A stretch of DNA of 64,000 nt from positions 62,001 to 126,000 of the forward strand of contig NZ_JAAARM010000017.1 in the NCBI RefSeq assembly GCF_009908285.1, read 5' to 3'. Origin of the DNA: Pseudomonas sp. Fl4BN1 (GTDB lineage Bacteria > Pseudomonadota > Gammaproteobacteria > Pseudomonadales > Pseudomonadaceae). Positions 43,665-52,082 of this stretch are shown in pieces (the first letter of the stretch is position 1; every line of letters begins with the position of its first letter). Below the pieces are notes generated by a model that saw only the letters and a list, made by a program, of their open reading frames with translations, searched no databases and was not told the origin of the DNA. The position numbers were made by a program, and so were the translations under genes.

Positions 43665-46172
43665 ATGAACAGTACTTACACGGTTCAAAGCGGCGATACA
43701 TTGGGCCAAATTGCCCAGCAACACGGGGTTAAAGCGGCGGAAATACAAGCGCTGAATCCGATCATCAGTGACCCCAACCACATCAAGCCTGGTTGGGCTC
43801 TGAAGCTCCCCGACACTGCACGCAAGCTGGCATTGCCACCACCGATGTACGCGCATAACACCAGCTCTATCGCCATTAAAGGACAGGCCGAATGTGACGA
43901 AGAACTGGTCGATGTGGCCCACATTACTGGCGAATCGCACTTTTATGTACTGACCGACAAACAATCCAAGGCTTTGAAGCAGGAAATCAGCGCTGTTCAG
44001 AAACTGATGGATGAGCTGCATCAGAACCTGGCGAAAGCCTTGCCCATCACCCAATGCCAAAGGCCCCAAGACCCTAACTCCAGTTGCGCGTGTGCCGGTT
44101 GCGTGAAAGAGGCTTGGGGGGGCAAGGCTGAAGGTGCGGGATTGCTGATGCGCGTGCCCAAGCCCCTGCTAAACAAAGCCGCACCGCTGATGACCGATAA
44201 AGACCTTGAAGGACAACTGGCGACCTTGCAGAAGGCCCGTGCTTGGTATCAGAGTTACACGCCCAGTTTTTTTGGAACAACGCAGTTTGAAAGCAACTGG
44301 AAGTTTTTGCAGAGCAAAAAGGTGCTGGAGTTAGAGATAGATATTGCGGAGTTGCACGGCAAACTGGCGGCTCAAAGAACAGTCGAGCCGCAAGACAGCT
44401 CATCCCATGCCAATAGTGCTGCGCCCAATTTGAACTACGGCAAAGGGCGTAGTGTTGAAACTCAGCGTGGCAAGCAAAGCAGGACTGGTGTTTCTGTGGT
44501 GGAAATCATCCTGTTCAGCGATCCCACTCGTCGCCACTTTATCTCTATCCCATACCGCAACACTACCTCTTGGCGTGTTCGTGTTTCGACGCGGGCCATG
44601 GCCGGTAAACCGTTCAGTAAGCAATTGGCCGCGGATCTGATGAAGGACATCAAAGAAGCCGTCGGTGGCGGGCGCAAGGCCGGCCCTTTGGGTAACCTTG
44701 AACTCAAGATCAGTACCTGGAGCAGCAAGGAAGATAACCTGCTCAACACACTACATAAGGAAGTGACCTGGACGTCCAATCAGCGCGATGCGGCTCGCTA
44801 TGCAGTATCCGCAGAAGCTCATGCTCTGCGCTTTGCTGCCAGCGCCAGTGCCGGCGTGAACAACTGGAACCCCAAAGAAGGCAGTATCGATGTTGGTGCG
44901 AAAGGCAGCGCCGCGTTCTCCCTGGCAGAGGCTTCAGCATCGTTGAACCGATTTTTCCCTAGCCGGGGCGGGTATGTCGCGAACATGTCGTATCGCAATG
45001 CCTTAGGTAAGGAAGTGCTGCACCCGATGGGCGTGTTTCGCGTGAGTGGCAAGCTGGAGTTGTCGTGCTTTGTCGGCGCTAAAGCGGGAGGAGAAGCGGG
45101 AGTCAAAGTCCAATACAAACCTACCGAAACCCCGGCTGGGGCTACTGCTCTGTTAGGTACACCGACCATGGAAGTCGGCCCCAGTGGCAACATTGGTGTC
45201 AAGGGCGATGCTTTTGCCGGAGCCCAAGCAGGTGGTGCGCTGAGCGGGGCCTTCGAGTGGGTTGAGCCGGACAATATGGGCAGAGGGAAAACCGTTGTCG
45301 GCCAGACCCATGCCAATAGCAGTTGGGCCAAACTGGCCGAGGTCAAGGCGGAAGGCAACATCGCTTTTGGTGTCGGTGCTAGCGGTGAGTTTGGTATCAG
45401 TATTTCCAAAAACCGATTGGCGTTTAACTGTAAAGGCTCTCTGGTGTTCGGGCCTGGTGCCGGTGGTGGATTTGGTACGTTGGTGGATCTTGAGCAGGTC
45501 GGAAAACTGACTTTACTGTTTTGCAATGCTCTGGCTGATATGGACTATAGACATTTATTGGGTGTGACGACGGAGGCTTTTGGCTATCTAACTACTGGGA
45601 TATACCAAGTTGCAGTAGCGCCAGGTAAAGCAATTATCAATGCGTTTGATGATAGTGCTTTGAAAATGCGCGACTGGTGGATGGCGCGTGATGCATCGAA
45701 GGCCGAAGCGAAAAATTTGGCGAACTATGTGATCAAGCACAAATCCGATAAAGTATTGATGGTTAGGGGGCAACGTCTACCTTTTAGGCTACTTCCGCCA
45801 GAATCGCTTGGTCCAATGGTCTATATGTTGACGGAGGGATTTGTCGAGAGCTTTAATGAACTGCAAGAAGAGGCACTTGTAATTCTTCTTTCAGAGATAC
45901 GGAGTTGGCGGCAATTTATCGAAGTGCTTGAGCACTGCTCGCCGAAGGCGGGAAAGGTAAATGCGATGGAGAGTCTGGAACGAATCAACGCATTGTTGGA
46001 TGGGTATGAGCAAGGCCAGTTCAATCGATTTGTTGATGGCCTAGTAATTAATCAGACAACTAAGAGCTCGACGAGTTCGACCAGAATGGCGTGGAGTCCT
46101 AGCAATGCTTGGCGGAAAGAGAGAGTGCTGATAGCTGCTCGCAATAGCGGCAAATTTGATGGCTTAGCTTAG
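43665..46172 (+). CDS. LysM-domain putative type VI secretion effector
   Basis: The 835-residue protein has a LysM domain at residues 4-49 (YTVQSGDTLGQIAQQHGV ... INHIKPG-type end), which binds peptidoglycan. A Cys cluster follows at 131, 141, 143 and 146 (SSCACAGC). A glycine/alanine-rich section at about 465-630 (GAKAGGEAGVKV, GDAFAGAQAGGALSGAF, GVGASGEFGISI) could be membrane-active, as in some pore-forming effectors. No known catalytic motif was seen. Position after vgrG and a DUF4123 adaptor strongly suggests a secreted antibacterial effector. AAGGA precedes the start. Base composition is AT-richer than the core genes. Confidence 0.65.
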   Translation: MNSTYTVQSGDTLGQIAQQHGVKAAEIQALNPIISDPNHIKPGWALKLPDTARKLALPPPMYAHNTSSIAIKGQAECDEELVDVAHITGESHFYVLTDKQSKALKQEISAVQKLMDELHQNLAKALPITQCQRPQDPNSSCACAGCVKEAWGGKAEGAGLLMRVPKPLLNKAAPLMTDKDLEGQLATLQKARAWYQSYTPSFFGTTQFESNWKFLQSKKVLELEIDIAELHGKLAAQRTVEPQDSSSHANSAAPNLNYGKGRSVETQRGKQSRTGVSVVEIILFSDPTRRHFISIPYRNTTSWRVRVSTRAMAGKPFSKQLAADLMKDIKEAVGGGRKAGPLGNLELKISTWSSKEDNLLNTLHKEVTWTSNQRDAARYAVSAEAHALRFAASASAGVNNWNPKEGSIDVGAKGSAAFSLAEASASLNRFFPSRGGYVANMSYRNALGKEVLHPMGVFRVSGKLELSCFVGAKAGGEAGVKVQYKPTETPAGATALLGTPTMEVGPSGNIGVKGDAFAGAQAGGALSGAFEWVEPDNMGRGKTVVGQTHANSSWAKLAEVKAEGNIAFGVGASGEFGISISKNRLAFNCKGSLVFGPGAGGGFGTLVDLEQVGKLTLLFCNALADMDYRHLLGVTTEAFGYLTTGIYQVAVAPGKAIINAFDDSALKMRDWWMARDASKAEAKNLANYVIKHKSDKVLMVRGQRLPFRLLPPESLGPMVYMLTEGFVESFNELQEEALVILLSEIRSWRQFIEVLEHCSPKAGKVNAMESLERINALLDGYEQGQFNRFVDGLVINQTTKSSTSSTRMAWSPSNAWRKERVLIAARNSGKFDGLA

Positions 46173-46184
46173 TAGTGCACTAAG

Positions 46185-46212
46185 AAATGGCACTAATTAG
46201 CGCCATTTTTTG
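46185..46212. terminator. Bidirectional terminator between effector and lipoprotein genes
   Basis: AAATGGC, a 10-base loop, GCCATTTTTT: a 7-bp stem with a T-run on the + strand and TTTC on the - strand. It lies between two convergent genes and can end both transcripts. Confidence 0.65.
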
Positions 46213-46216
46213 AACG

Positions 46217-47209
46217 CTATATCTGCTTCTCTGATTGAATGGCACAGCGAAAACTCGCTCCTGCATAATGGCCATCCTGTACAGGTTCAACACTCCAGCG
46301 GCGAACTGTGTTGGCACTGAGTAGCGGATCCTCCAGCATATTTGCTCCTCTCCAGACCCGTTCGCTGCCAGTGTTTGGTCCTTGAGGGTTTTCGACGGGT
46401 GAATGGCGGTAATAATCTTTGTCATACCAATCATTGACCCAGTCAGTCGCATTACCTGAAAGGTTGTAGATACCCAATGGATTAGGGACGAATTTATCTA
46501 CTGGGAATGTGTCCATTTCATCCGGTTCTGGAAAATTTCGTCCGTAATTCAAACTACCATTGTCGGTAGGGAACACTACGTGTTGGCCACGGTTTCGAGC
46601 GGCATATTCCCATTGCGCCTCAGTTGGTAGGTCGACCGGATAACCACTCACCTGGCCTAGCCAACCGCAATAATCCTTGGCCTCTTGCCAGCTTTGGGCC
46701 GGTGCAGGTAGGTTGGGCGCGTAGAGCTCCTTCAAATCTTCTCGCTTGCGATTTTCCGCATTAAATAGTGGTTTGCCCTGAGCGATAAAGAACAAGTCAA
46801 AATCGCCTAGCGTGGCTTGGAATTTCGACAGAGAGTAACTGCTCAGCTTAACGGGATGAACGAAGTCGTCGTCGCCATCCATACTGATGCGCCCCATCCG
46901 CTCTGGTTCGACACCGCATGGCCAATTGCACATATTGGTGGGGTCATCATCATAAGGCCAACCAAAATCCCCCATCTGAAACTCGCCACCTTCGACGAAT
47001 ACCATGTTGTCCAGAGACTGTACGACGGTACTGAGCAGCTTGCCACGAACCTCAGTGGGAAGTTTTGGGTATTTCTGTTCGATGGTCGCAGCAATCTGAG
47101 CAACTTTGTCAGGCGAGAGTTTTTGACTTTTAGGGAAAGGGGATGATTGTGCTTGGCAGCCAGTCAGCAGCAATAAAATATAGGTAGGTAACAAAATCTG
47201 TCTTATCAC
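46217..47209 (-). CDS. SUMF1/FGE-fold lipoprotein, candidate immunity protein
   Basis: The GTG at 47209, seven bases after TAAGGA, gives a 330-residue lipoprotein: signal peptide residues 1-17, lipobox LTGC with Cys18. The mature part has the formylglycine-generating-enzyme fold: FVEGGEFQMGDFG, LPTEAQWEYAARNRG, LGIYNLSGNATDWVNDW and the final ASFRCA. The Cys pair that performs catalysis in true FGE is absent (only the FRCA Cys remains), so sulfatase activation is unlikely. It is convergent with the effector gene and shares the island's composition, which fits a periplasm-facing immunity protein. That role is inference. Confidence 0.7.
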   Translation of the reverse strand: MIRQILLPTYILLLLTGCQAQSSPFPKSQKLSPDKVAQIAATIEQKYPKLPTEVRGKLLSTVVQSLDNMVFVEGGEFQMGDFGWPYDDDPTNMCNWPCGVEPERMGRISMDGDDDFVHPVKLSSYSLSKFQATLGDFDLFFIAQGKPLFNAENRKREDLKELYAPNLPAPAQSWQEAKDYCGWLGQVSGYPVDLPTEAQWEYAARNRGQHVVFPTDNGSLNYGRNFPEPDEMDTFPVDKFVPNPLGIYNLSGNATDWVNDWYDKDYYRHSPVENPQGPNTGSERVWRGANMLEDPLLSANTVRRWSVEPVQDGHYAGASFRCAIQSEKQI

Positions 47210-47745
47210 AGGAATATCCTTATATGTGTATATCCAATGCTCAAAGTCTACCATTTTTCTTGCTCGACATAACTTCACTTGCGAGGATTTAGAATGATTC
47301 GTCGGTATTTCTAAAGAGGTATTCAGCCGCCGGTGGCGCTATTGCGAACCTCAAAAAGGGTTACATTTTTTATATGAGATTCTGTCGTCGTTGAATCAAT
47401 CAGCCGCAGCACGAACAGTGCAGCAATAACTGAGCACGGTGCGCTGAAACTGTCTTGCTTTCCCTGCGCTTCGCACAGGGCCGGGCTTTCGTGCTGCGCA
47501 TGGAGTCAGGTCGAACAGCCGACCTGCCTCCACCCTTCGGGCATCAATCCCTAACGCCTCTAGCCTGACGGCCTGCGTGCTCCACTTGCTATAAGCGCTA
47601 CGGCGAGTATTCGTGCCGAACACTCATACCGTTTTTCAACCGACGCTTGCAGGGTGCAGGCGTGGCAGGGCGAGTGGGGCATGGGCAGGGCTCGTGTGGT
47701 GGTTTTTTACAAGGTTCCCGCAGTGTTGGCATCCGCAGGTGGCGC
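47210..47745. other. Right flank of the type VI island, no supported gene
   Basis: A 75-residue frame at 47396-47623 (- strand) exists but has no ribosome binding site and an odd composition. The segment 47440-47620 is GC-rich with short inverted repeats such as CCTGCGCTTCGCACAGG. It may be the end of an older element; nothing was identified. The GC content returns to the core level around here, marking the island border. Confidence 0.35.
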
Positions 47746-47791
47746 GACAAACGATTTATTCGGTGCCTGAGCATGCGTAAAACGCATGTTA
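47746..47791 (-). promoter_or_regulatory. 46-bp conserved element, copy 1 (LysR promoter)
   Basis: On the - strand this element begins TAACATGCGTTTT and ends AATAAATCGTTTGTC. A second copy with the same length and the same ends lies at 48894-48939 on the + strand; 36 of 46 positions are identical. It lies 70 bp before the LysR gene start, where an autoregulatory LysR site is expected. See copy 2. Confidence 0.6.
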
Positions 47792-47861
47792 GCCAGTTGG
47801 CTGGCGATGCAGTGGCGTGCGATGCTTGGCGCCCCTCAGCCGCTGTCAGCGAGAGACTGCC

Positions 47862-48800
47862 GTGAAACGCAAGATGCCCGCGCTCAATGCGCTCAAAGCT
47901 TTCGAAGTCGCCGGCAGCACCGGCAGTTTTACCCGCGCCGCCGAGCTGCTCAACGTCACCCAGAGCGCGGTCAGCCGCCAGGTCCGGCAGCTGGAGGAAC
48001 AGCTCGGGGAAAGCCTGCTGCAGCGCCGCCATCACCACCTCGAATTGACCAGCGCCGGGCGCGTACTGTTGCGGGCGCTGCACCAGTCCTTCGACAAGAT
48101 CGAGCTGACCTTGCGCGGCATCCAGCAGCAATCCCACACCAATCGCCTGCACCTCAATGTGCCGCCGACCTTTGCCAGTCGCTGGCTGCTGCCGCGCCTG
48201 GGGCGCTTGCGCGAACAGCATCCGCAGTTGCAGTTGAGCCTGAGCACGCGCCTGCAGGACAGCCTGGTGCAAACCAGTACCCTGGATTGCGCGATTCGCT
48301 TCGGCGACGGTGAATGGGATGGCCTGGACAGCTCGCTGCTGTTCCAGGAGCGGCATATCGCGGTCTGCGCGCCATCGCTGCTGGCCCGCGAATCGACCGA
48401 GCAGGGCATCGACCTGACGCGCATGACGCTGCTGCATGTGCTGGCGCGCGAAGACCAGCGCTATCTGACCTGGAAGCACTGGCTGGACGCTGCGCGGATC
48501 AGCGGTGTCGACACTCAGGGCGGCTATGAATTCGACCTGCTGGACCTGGCCATCCGCGCCGCGGTCGAGGGCCTGGGGGTGACCATCGCCGACTGGCACA
48601 TGGTGGCTGCGGAGTTGGCGGCCGGGCAGTTGACCCAGGTGCGCAATGTGCATGTGGAAGGCCATCAATCCTACTGGCTGGTGACCCGCCCGGAGCAGAC
48701 CCAGATGCCGCAGTTGCAGGTGTTTGGCCAATGGCTGCAGGAAGAGATCTGGTTGGCGCAACGTCAGCTAGAACCTTCTACCGCCTCGACGCCCCTGTAG
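47862..48800 (+). CDS. LysR family regulator (GcvA-like)
   Basis: The 312-residue protein has a LysR helix-turn-helix (residues 9-66; LKAFEVAGSTGSFTRAAELL, VTQSAVSRQVRQLEEQLG) and an effector domain with PPTFASRWLLPRL and DCAIRFGDGEWDG segments characteristic of GcvA-type regulators. GTG 47862 follows GAGAG; ATG 47874 is also possible. The twin 46-bp elements upstream of this gene and upstream of the aldehyde dehydrogenase suggest it controls itself and the catabolic unit that follows. Confidence 0.85.
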   Translation: MKRKMPALNALKAFEVAGSTGSFTRAAELLNVTQSAVSRQVRQLEEQLGESLLQRRHHHLELTSAGRVLLRALHQSFDKIELTLRGIQQQSHTNRLHLNVPPTFASRWLLPRLGRLREQHPQLQLSLSTRLQDSLVQTSTLDCAIRFGDGEWDGLDSSLLFQERHIAVCAPSLLARESTEQGIDLTRMTLLHVLAREDQRYLTWKHWLDAARISGVDTQGGYEFDLLDLAIRAAVEGLGVTIADWHMVAAELAAGQLTQVRNVHVEGHQSYWLVTRPEQTQMPQLQVFGQWLQEEIWLAQRQLEPSTASTPL

Positions 48801-48883
48801 GAGCAGGCTTGGCCAGCTCAGGCCTGGGCAAGGGCCACGCAAGGCTCAAGGGGCGCTTCGCCGGCCAGGTGGCTCCTGCAAGG
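48795..48883. repeat. Degenerate REP pair
   Basis: CTGTAGGAGCAGGCTTGGCC and, inverted, TTCGCCGGCCAGGTGGCTCC with TGCAAGG, about 40 bp apart, directly after the LysR stop. Same REP type as at 39059-39138. Confidence 0.5.
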
Positions 48884-48893
48884 ATGAAGTCAG

Positions 48894-48939
48894 TAACATG
48901 CGTTTTTCGAATGTTCTTTCGCGCAATTAATCGTTTGTC
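48894..48939 (+). promoter_or_regulatory. 46-bp conserved element, copy 2 (catabolic promoter)
   Basis: Starts TAACATGCGTTTT and ends AATTAATCGTTTGTC. The ends match copy 1 (47746-47791) and the total length is the same, while the middle varies, as expected for two half-sites on a fixed spacing. It lies 255 bp before the aldehyde dehydrogenase start. A LysR tetramer covers a region of about this size. Confidence 0.6.
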
Positions 48940-48977
48940 CTGATCGCGGCGGACGACAAGACTGCTGGCACTCACAT

Positions 48978-48985
48978 AACAACAA
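48978..48985 (+). promoter_or_regulatory. Candidate Hfq/Crc motif in the aldehyde dehydrogenase leader
   Basis: AACAACAA matches AAnAAnAA. It lies 210 bp before the gene start in the leader downstream of the 46-bp element, so it may be transcribed. It could act on the small unannotated frame that begins at 49001 or simply be chance. Confidence 0.25.
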
Positions 48986-49194
48986 CCCGAGTGCCCAGCC
49001 ATGCCGTATCCAGTCCTAGTCGATTGCCTGTCGCCGCGCCTTGTCCGTCATTTTCATCGTTGCCCGCAGGCCATTGACCGGCCCGCAGGCGCCGCCGCTG
49101 TGTCCGCTCGAACCTCCCAGACCCTTTGACCGCCGGGCCTGGATCGCCTCCAGGCTGCCTGCGCCACCTCTCTGCCAACCACGGGGCCATCTCC

Positions 49195-50619
49195 ATGCGA
49201 CTCGAGCGAAATTTTGTTAACGGTCACTTCATCGAACCTGCCAGCGACGCCTTGATCGCCGTCTACGATCCGGCCACTGAAACCTCGGTGGGCCAAGTCT
49301 CGGCGGCCACCCAGGAGGAGGCGACGGCTGCGGTGGTTGCCGCGGCCAAGGCACAAAAGCCGTGGGCGGCGCTCACCAGCATCCAGCGTGGCGATTACCT
49401 GCGCGCCCTGGCCGATGCCCTGGAGGCGCGCGCCGAGGCCATTGGCCAGGCCCTGGCCGCCGAGTCCGGCAAGAGCCTGCTGGACGCCAGCAACGAGGCC
49501 CGCTACGCCGCACAGATCACCCGCTACCACGCCGAGTGGGCACGGCGTATCGAAGGCGAAATCATCCCCAGCGACAGCCCCGACGAAAAGCTCTTCCTGC
49601 ACCGCGAAGCGATTGGCGTGGTGGCCTGCCTGATTCCCTTCAACTACCCGGTCTACACCTTGCTGCGCAAGGTCGCGCCGGCGCTGATCGCCGGTAATAC
49701 CGTGGTGGTGCGCCCGAGCAACAACACGCCGATCTCGGCCTTCGAGATTGCCCGGGCGGTGCAACAGGCCGGGCTGCCGGCCGGGGTGGTGAACATCCTG
49801 ACCATGGATCACGCGACCGCGGCCACGGTTTGCACCCACCCGGCGGTGGGGATGATCACCCTGACCGGCAGCGTCAACGCCGGGCGCATCGTGCTCGACT
49901 ACTGCAAGGCCAATATCGCCAAGCCGTCCCTGGAACTGGGGGGCAAGACCCCGGCGATCATCGAGGCCGACGCCGACCTGGAGCTGGCGGCCACTGCCAT
50001 CATCGGTTCCAAGACCACCCACTGCGGCCAGCTGTGCACGGCGGTGGAGCGGGTCTACGTGCATGAAAGCGTGCATGAGCGGTTCCTGGCCTTGCTCAAG
50101 GACCAGATCAGCGCCGTGAAATTCGGCGACCGCCGCCAAGACCCGAGCTTGATGGGGCCGCTGGTCAATGCCGCGGCCCAGGCCAACATCCACGCCCTGG
50201 TACAGCGCGCCGTGGCCGACGGTGCGGTGCTCGAAAGCGGTGGTGTACTGCCCGCAGGCCCGGGGCATTTCTACCCGCCGACCCTGCTCAGCGGTTGCCG
50301 TCAGGACATGGAGATCGTCCAGGAGGAAATCTTCGGCCCGGTGCTGCCGGTGCTCAAGTACCGCGATATCGATGAAGCCCTGGCCCTGGCCAATGATCAC
50401 CAGTTCGGCCTGTCCTCGGTGCTCTACACCGAGAACTACCGCACCGCGATGAAGGTTGCCGGGGCCATCGAGGCCGGCGAGCTGTACATCAACCGTACCC
50501 CGGCCGATCCCTACCAGGGTTATCACGCCGGCTGGAAACGCTCGGGGCTGGGCGGCGACGACGGCAAGCACGGCATGCTCGAGTTCACCCAGACCCGCCT
50601 GGTGGTCATGCCGTTCTAA
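49195..50619 (+). CDS. NAD-dependent aldehyde dehydrogenase (AldA-like)
   Basis: The 474-residue enzyme has ALDH active-site features: SLELGGKTPAII (Glu), THCGQLCTAVERVYV (Cys) and LIPFNYPVYTLLRKVAPAL in the NAD fold. It resembles lactaldehyde/glycolaldehyde dehydrogenases in length and style. The ATG at 49195 gives MRLERNFVNGHFIEP, a normal ALDH beginning. It is the first gene of a four-gene unit with a transporter, an enolase-superfamily enzyme and a GMC oxidoreductase. Confidence 0.85.
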   Translation: MRLERNFVNGHFIEPASDALIAVYDPATETSVGQVSAATQEEATAAVVAAAKAQKPWAALTSIQRGDYLRALADALEARAEAIGQALAAESGKSLLDASNEARYAAQITRYHAEWARRIEGEIIPSDSPDEKLFLHREAIGVVACLIPFNYPVYTLLRKVAPALIAGNTVVVRPSNNTPISAFEIARAVQQAGLPAGVVNILTMDHATAATVCTHPAVGMITLTGSVNAGRIVLDYCKANIAKPSLELGGKTPAIIEADADLELAATAIIGSKTTHCGQLCTAVERVYVHESVHERFLALLKDQISAVKFGDRRQDPSLMGPLVNAAAQANIHALVQRAVADGAVLESGGVLPAGPGHFYPPTLLSGCRQDMEIVQEEIFGPVLPVLKYRDIDEALALANDHQFGLSSVLYTENYRTAMKVAGAIEAGELYINRTPADPYQGYHAGWKRSGLGGDDGKHGMLEFTQTRLVVMPF

Positions 50620-50714
50620 AGACCGCCGCAGGTTCCAAGCGGCAAGCTTCAGGTGCAAGCGGCGCATGAGCTTTTGCCGCTTGAAACTCAAGGCTGGCCG
50701 CAGCTTCACCCCCT

Positions 50715-50725
50715 AATAACAACAA
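50715..50725 (+). promoter_or_regulatory. Candidate Hfq/Crc motif before the MFS gene
   Basis: AATAACAACAA contains overlapping AAnAAnAA matches and lies 36 bp before the transporter start. It would allow catabolite repression of substrate uptake, as with the transporter of the fae operon. Confidence 0.4.
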
Positions 50726-50761
50726 TGAGGGCGCCGGATACCGGTGCCCGAGGGCACAGTC

Positions 50762-52081
50762 ATGTCTAAACACGCCGGCGCTGCTGGGGTCCAGGCTTCT
50801 GCTGCGTTGCCATTGGGCAGCCGCGACACACGCAGCCGCTACGTTCAATTGATGCTGCTGGTGCTGGCGGCGGGGGCGATCTACCCGATCCTCTACCTGC
50901 GCCAGGTCTACCAGACCACCATGCTCGAAGTGTTGCAGATCAACCACAGCGAGCTGGGTTACCTGTACTCCATGCTCGGCACGATTTTTCTCCTCAGCTA
51001 CCTGCCCAGCGGCTGGCTGGCGGACCGCATCGCTCCGCGCTTCCTGATCTTCTTCTCCCTGGTGGCCACCGGTGCCTTGGGCCTGTGGTATTCCACTGCA
51101 CCTTCGATGAGCGGGCTGATGATCATCTTCGGCTGCTGGGGCCTGAGCACCGGCCTGACCTTCTGGGCCTCGGTGCTCAAGCGGGTGAAGATGATCGCCC
51201 GGCACTCCGAGCAGGGGCGTTTCTTCGGCATTCTCGATGGCGGTCGCGGCCTGGTGGAAGCCTTGCTGGCCACCGTGGCCCTGGGGCTGTTCGCATTGGC
51301 CACCGAGACCCGCGGCGAGTCGACGGCCGAGGGGTTCAAGCAGGTGGTGTACCTGTACTCCTTCACCTGTATCGCCATTGGCTGCGTGCTGGTGTTGCTC
51401 AAGGACCCCAAGTCCATGGCGGACACGGCGCCGGTGGAGCAGGGCAGGTTCAACCTGCTCAGCGACCTGGCGACCCTGGTGAAGATCCCCGAACTGTGGC
51501 TGGTGACCGCCATCGTGTTCTGCGGTTATCACATCTTCTGGGCCACCTACAGTTTCTCCGATTACCTGCAGGGCAACGGCATGACCGCAGTCATGGCCGG
51601 CACCATCACCACCATCAAACTGTGGATGCGCCCCCTTGGCGGCATCGGCGGCGGCTGGCTGGGCGACCGCTATTCCAACATCTCGGTGCTGATCTTTGCG
51701 CTGTTGCTGGCAACGTTGGGGATTGTCGGGCTGATCCTGTTCCCGGCCCTGGGCAGCCTTGGGCTGTTGATCGCTACGGTGATCTTCATCGGCCTGATGA
51801 CCTATGCGATTCGCGGGTTGTACTGGGCGATCCTCGACACCTGCCAGATCCCGCTGCGCATCACCGGCCTGGCCATTGGCATCGTCTCGGTGGTGGGCTA
51901 CCTGCCGGACACGTTCATTCCGTTGATCAACGGCTACCTCACCGAACACTTTCCCGGGGCCCTGGGCTACCGCCTGTATTTCGGCTACATCGCCGCGGTC
52001 GGCGCCCTCGGAACCCTGGCCGCGATTGCCCTGCGGGCACGCGTCAACCGTTCAACCCTGAAGCAGAAGGCAGGTGCCTGA
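50762..52081 (+). CDS. MFS transporter
   Basis: The 439-residue permease has about twelve predicted helices. The loop 2-3 motif is LPSGWLADRIAPRFL. It starts 142 bp after the aldehyde dehydrogenase and its stop is one base before the next start, so it is tightly linked to the enolase-superfamily gene. A GTG at 50744 is a possible alternative start. It probably imports the sugar acid or related compound used by the unit. Confidence 0.85.
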   Translation: MSKHAGAAGVQASAALPLGSRDTRSRYVQLMLLVLAAGAIYPILYLRQVYQTTMLEVLQINHSELGYLYSMLGTIFLLSYLPSGWLADRIAPRFLIFFSLVATGALGLWYSTAPSMSGLMIIFGCWGLSTGLTFWASVLKRVKMIARHSEQGRFFGILDGGRGLVEALLATVALGLFALATETRGESTAEGFKQVVYLYSFTCIAIGCVLVLLKDPKSMADTAPVEQGRFNLLSDLATLVKIPELWLVTAIVFCGYHIFWATYSFSDYLQGNGMTAVMAGTITTIKLWMRPLGGIGGGWLGDRYSNISVLIFALLLATLGIVGLILFPALGSLGLLIATVIFIGLMTYAIRGLYWAILDTCQIPLRITGLAIGIVSVVGYLPDTFIPLINGYLTEHFPGALGYRLYFGYIAAVGALGTLAAIALRARVNRSTLKQKAGA

Positions 52082-52082
52082 G

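Noticed and set aside
47396-47623. A 75-residue - strand frame right of the type VI island
   Set aside because: Arginine-rich composition typical of chance frames in GC-rich DNA, no ribosome binding site and no recognisable family.
49001-49129. A 42-codon + strand frame in the aldehyde dehydrogenase leader, possibly a leader peptide
   Set aside because: No convincing ribosome binding site and no run of regulatory codons.
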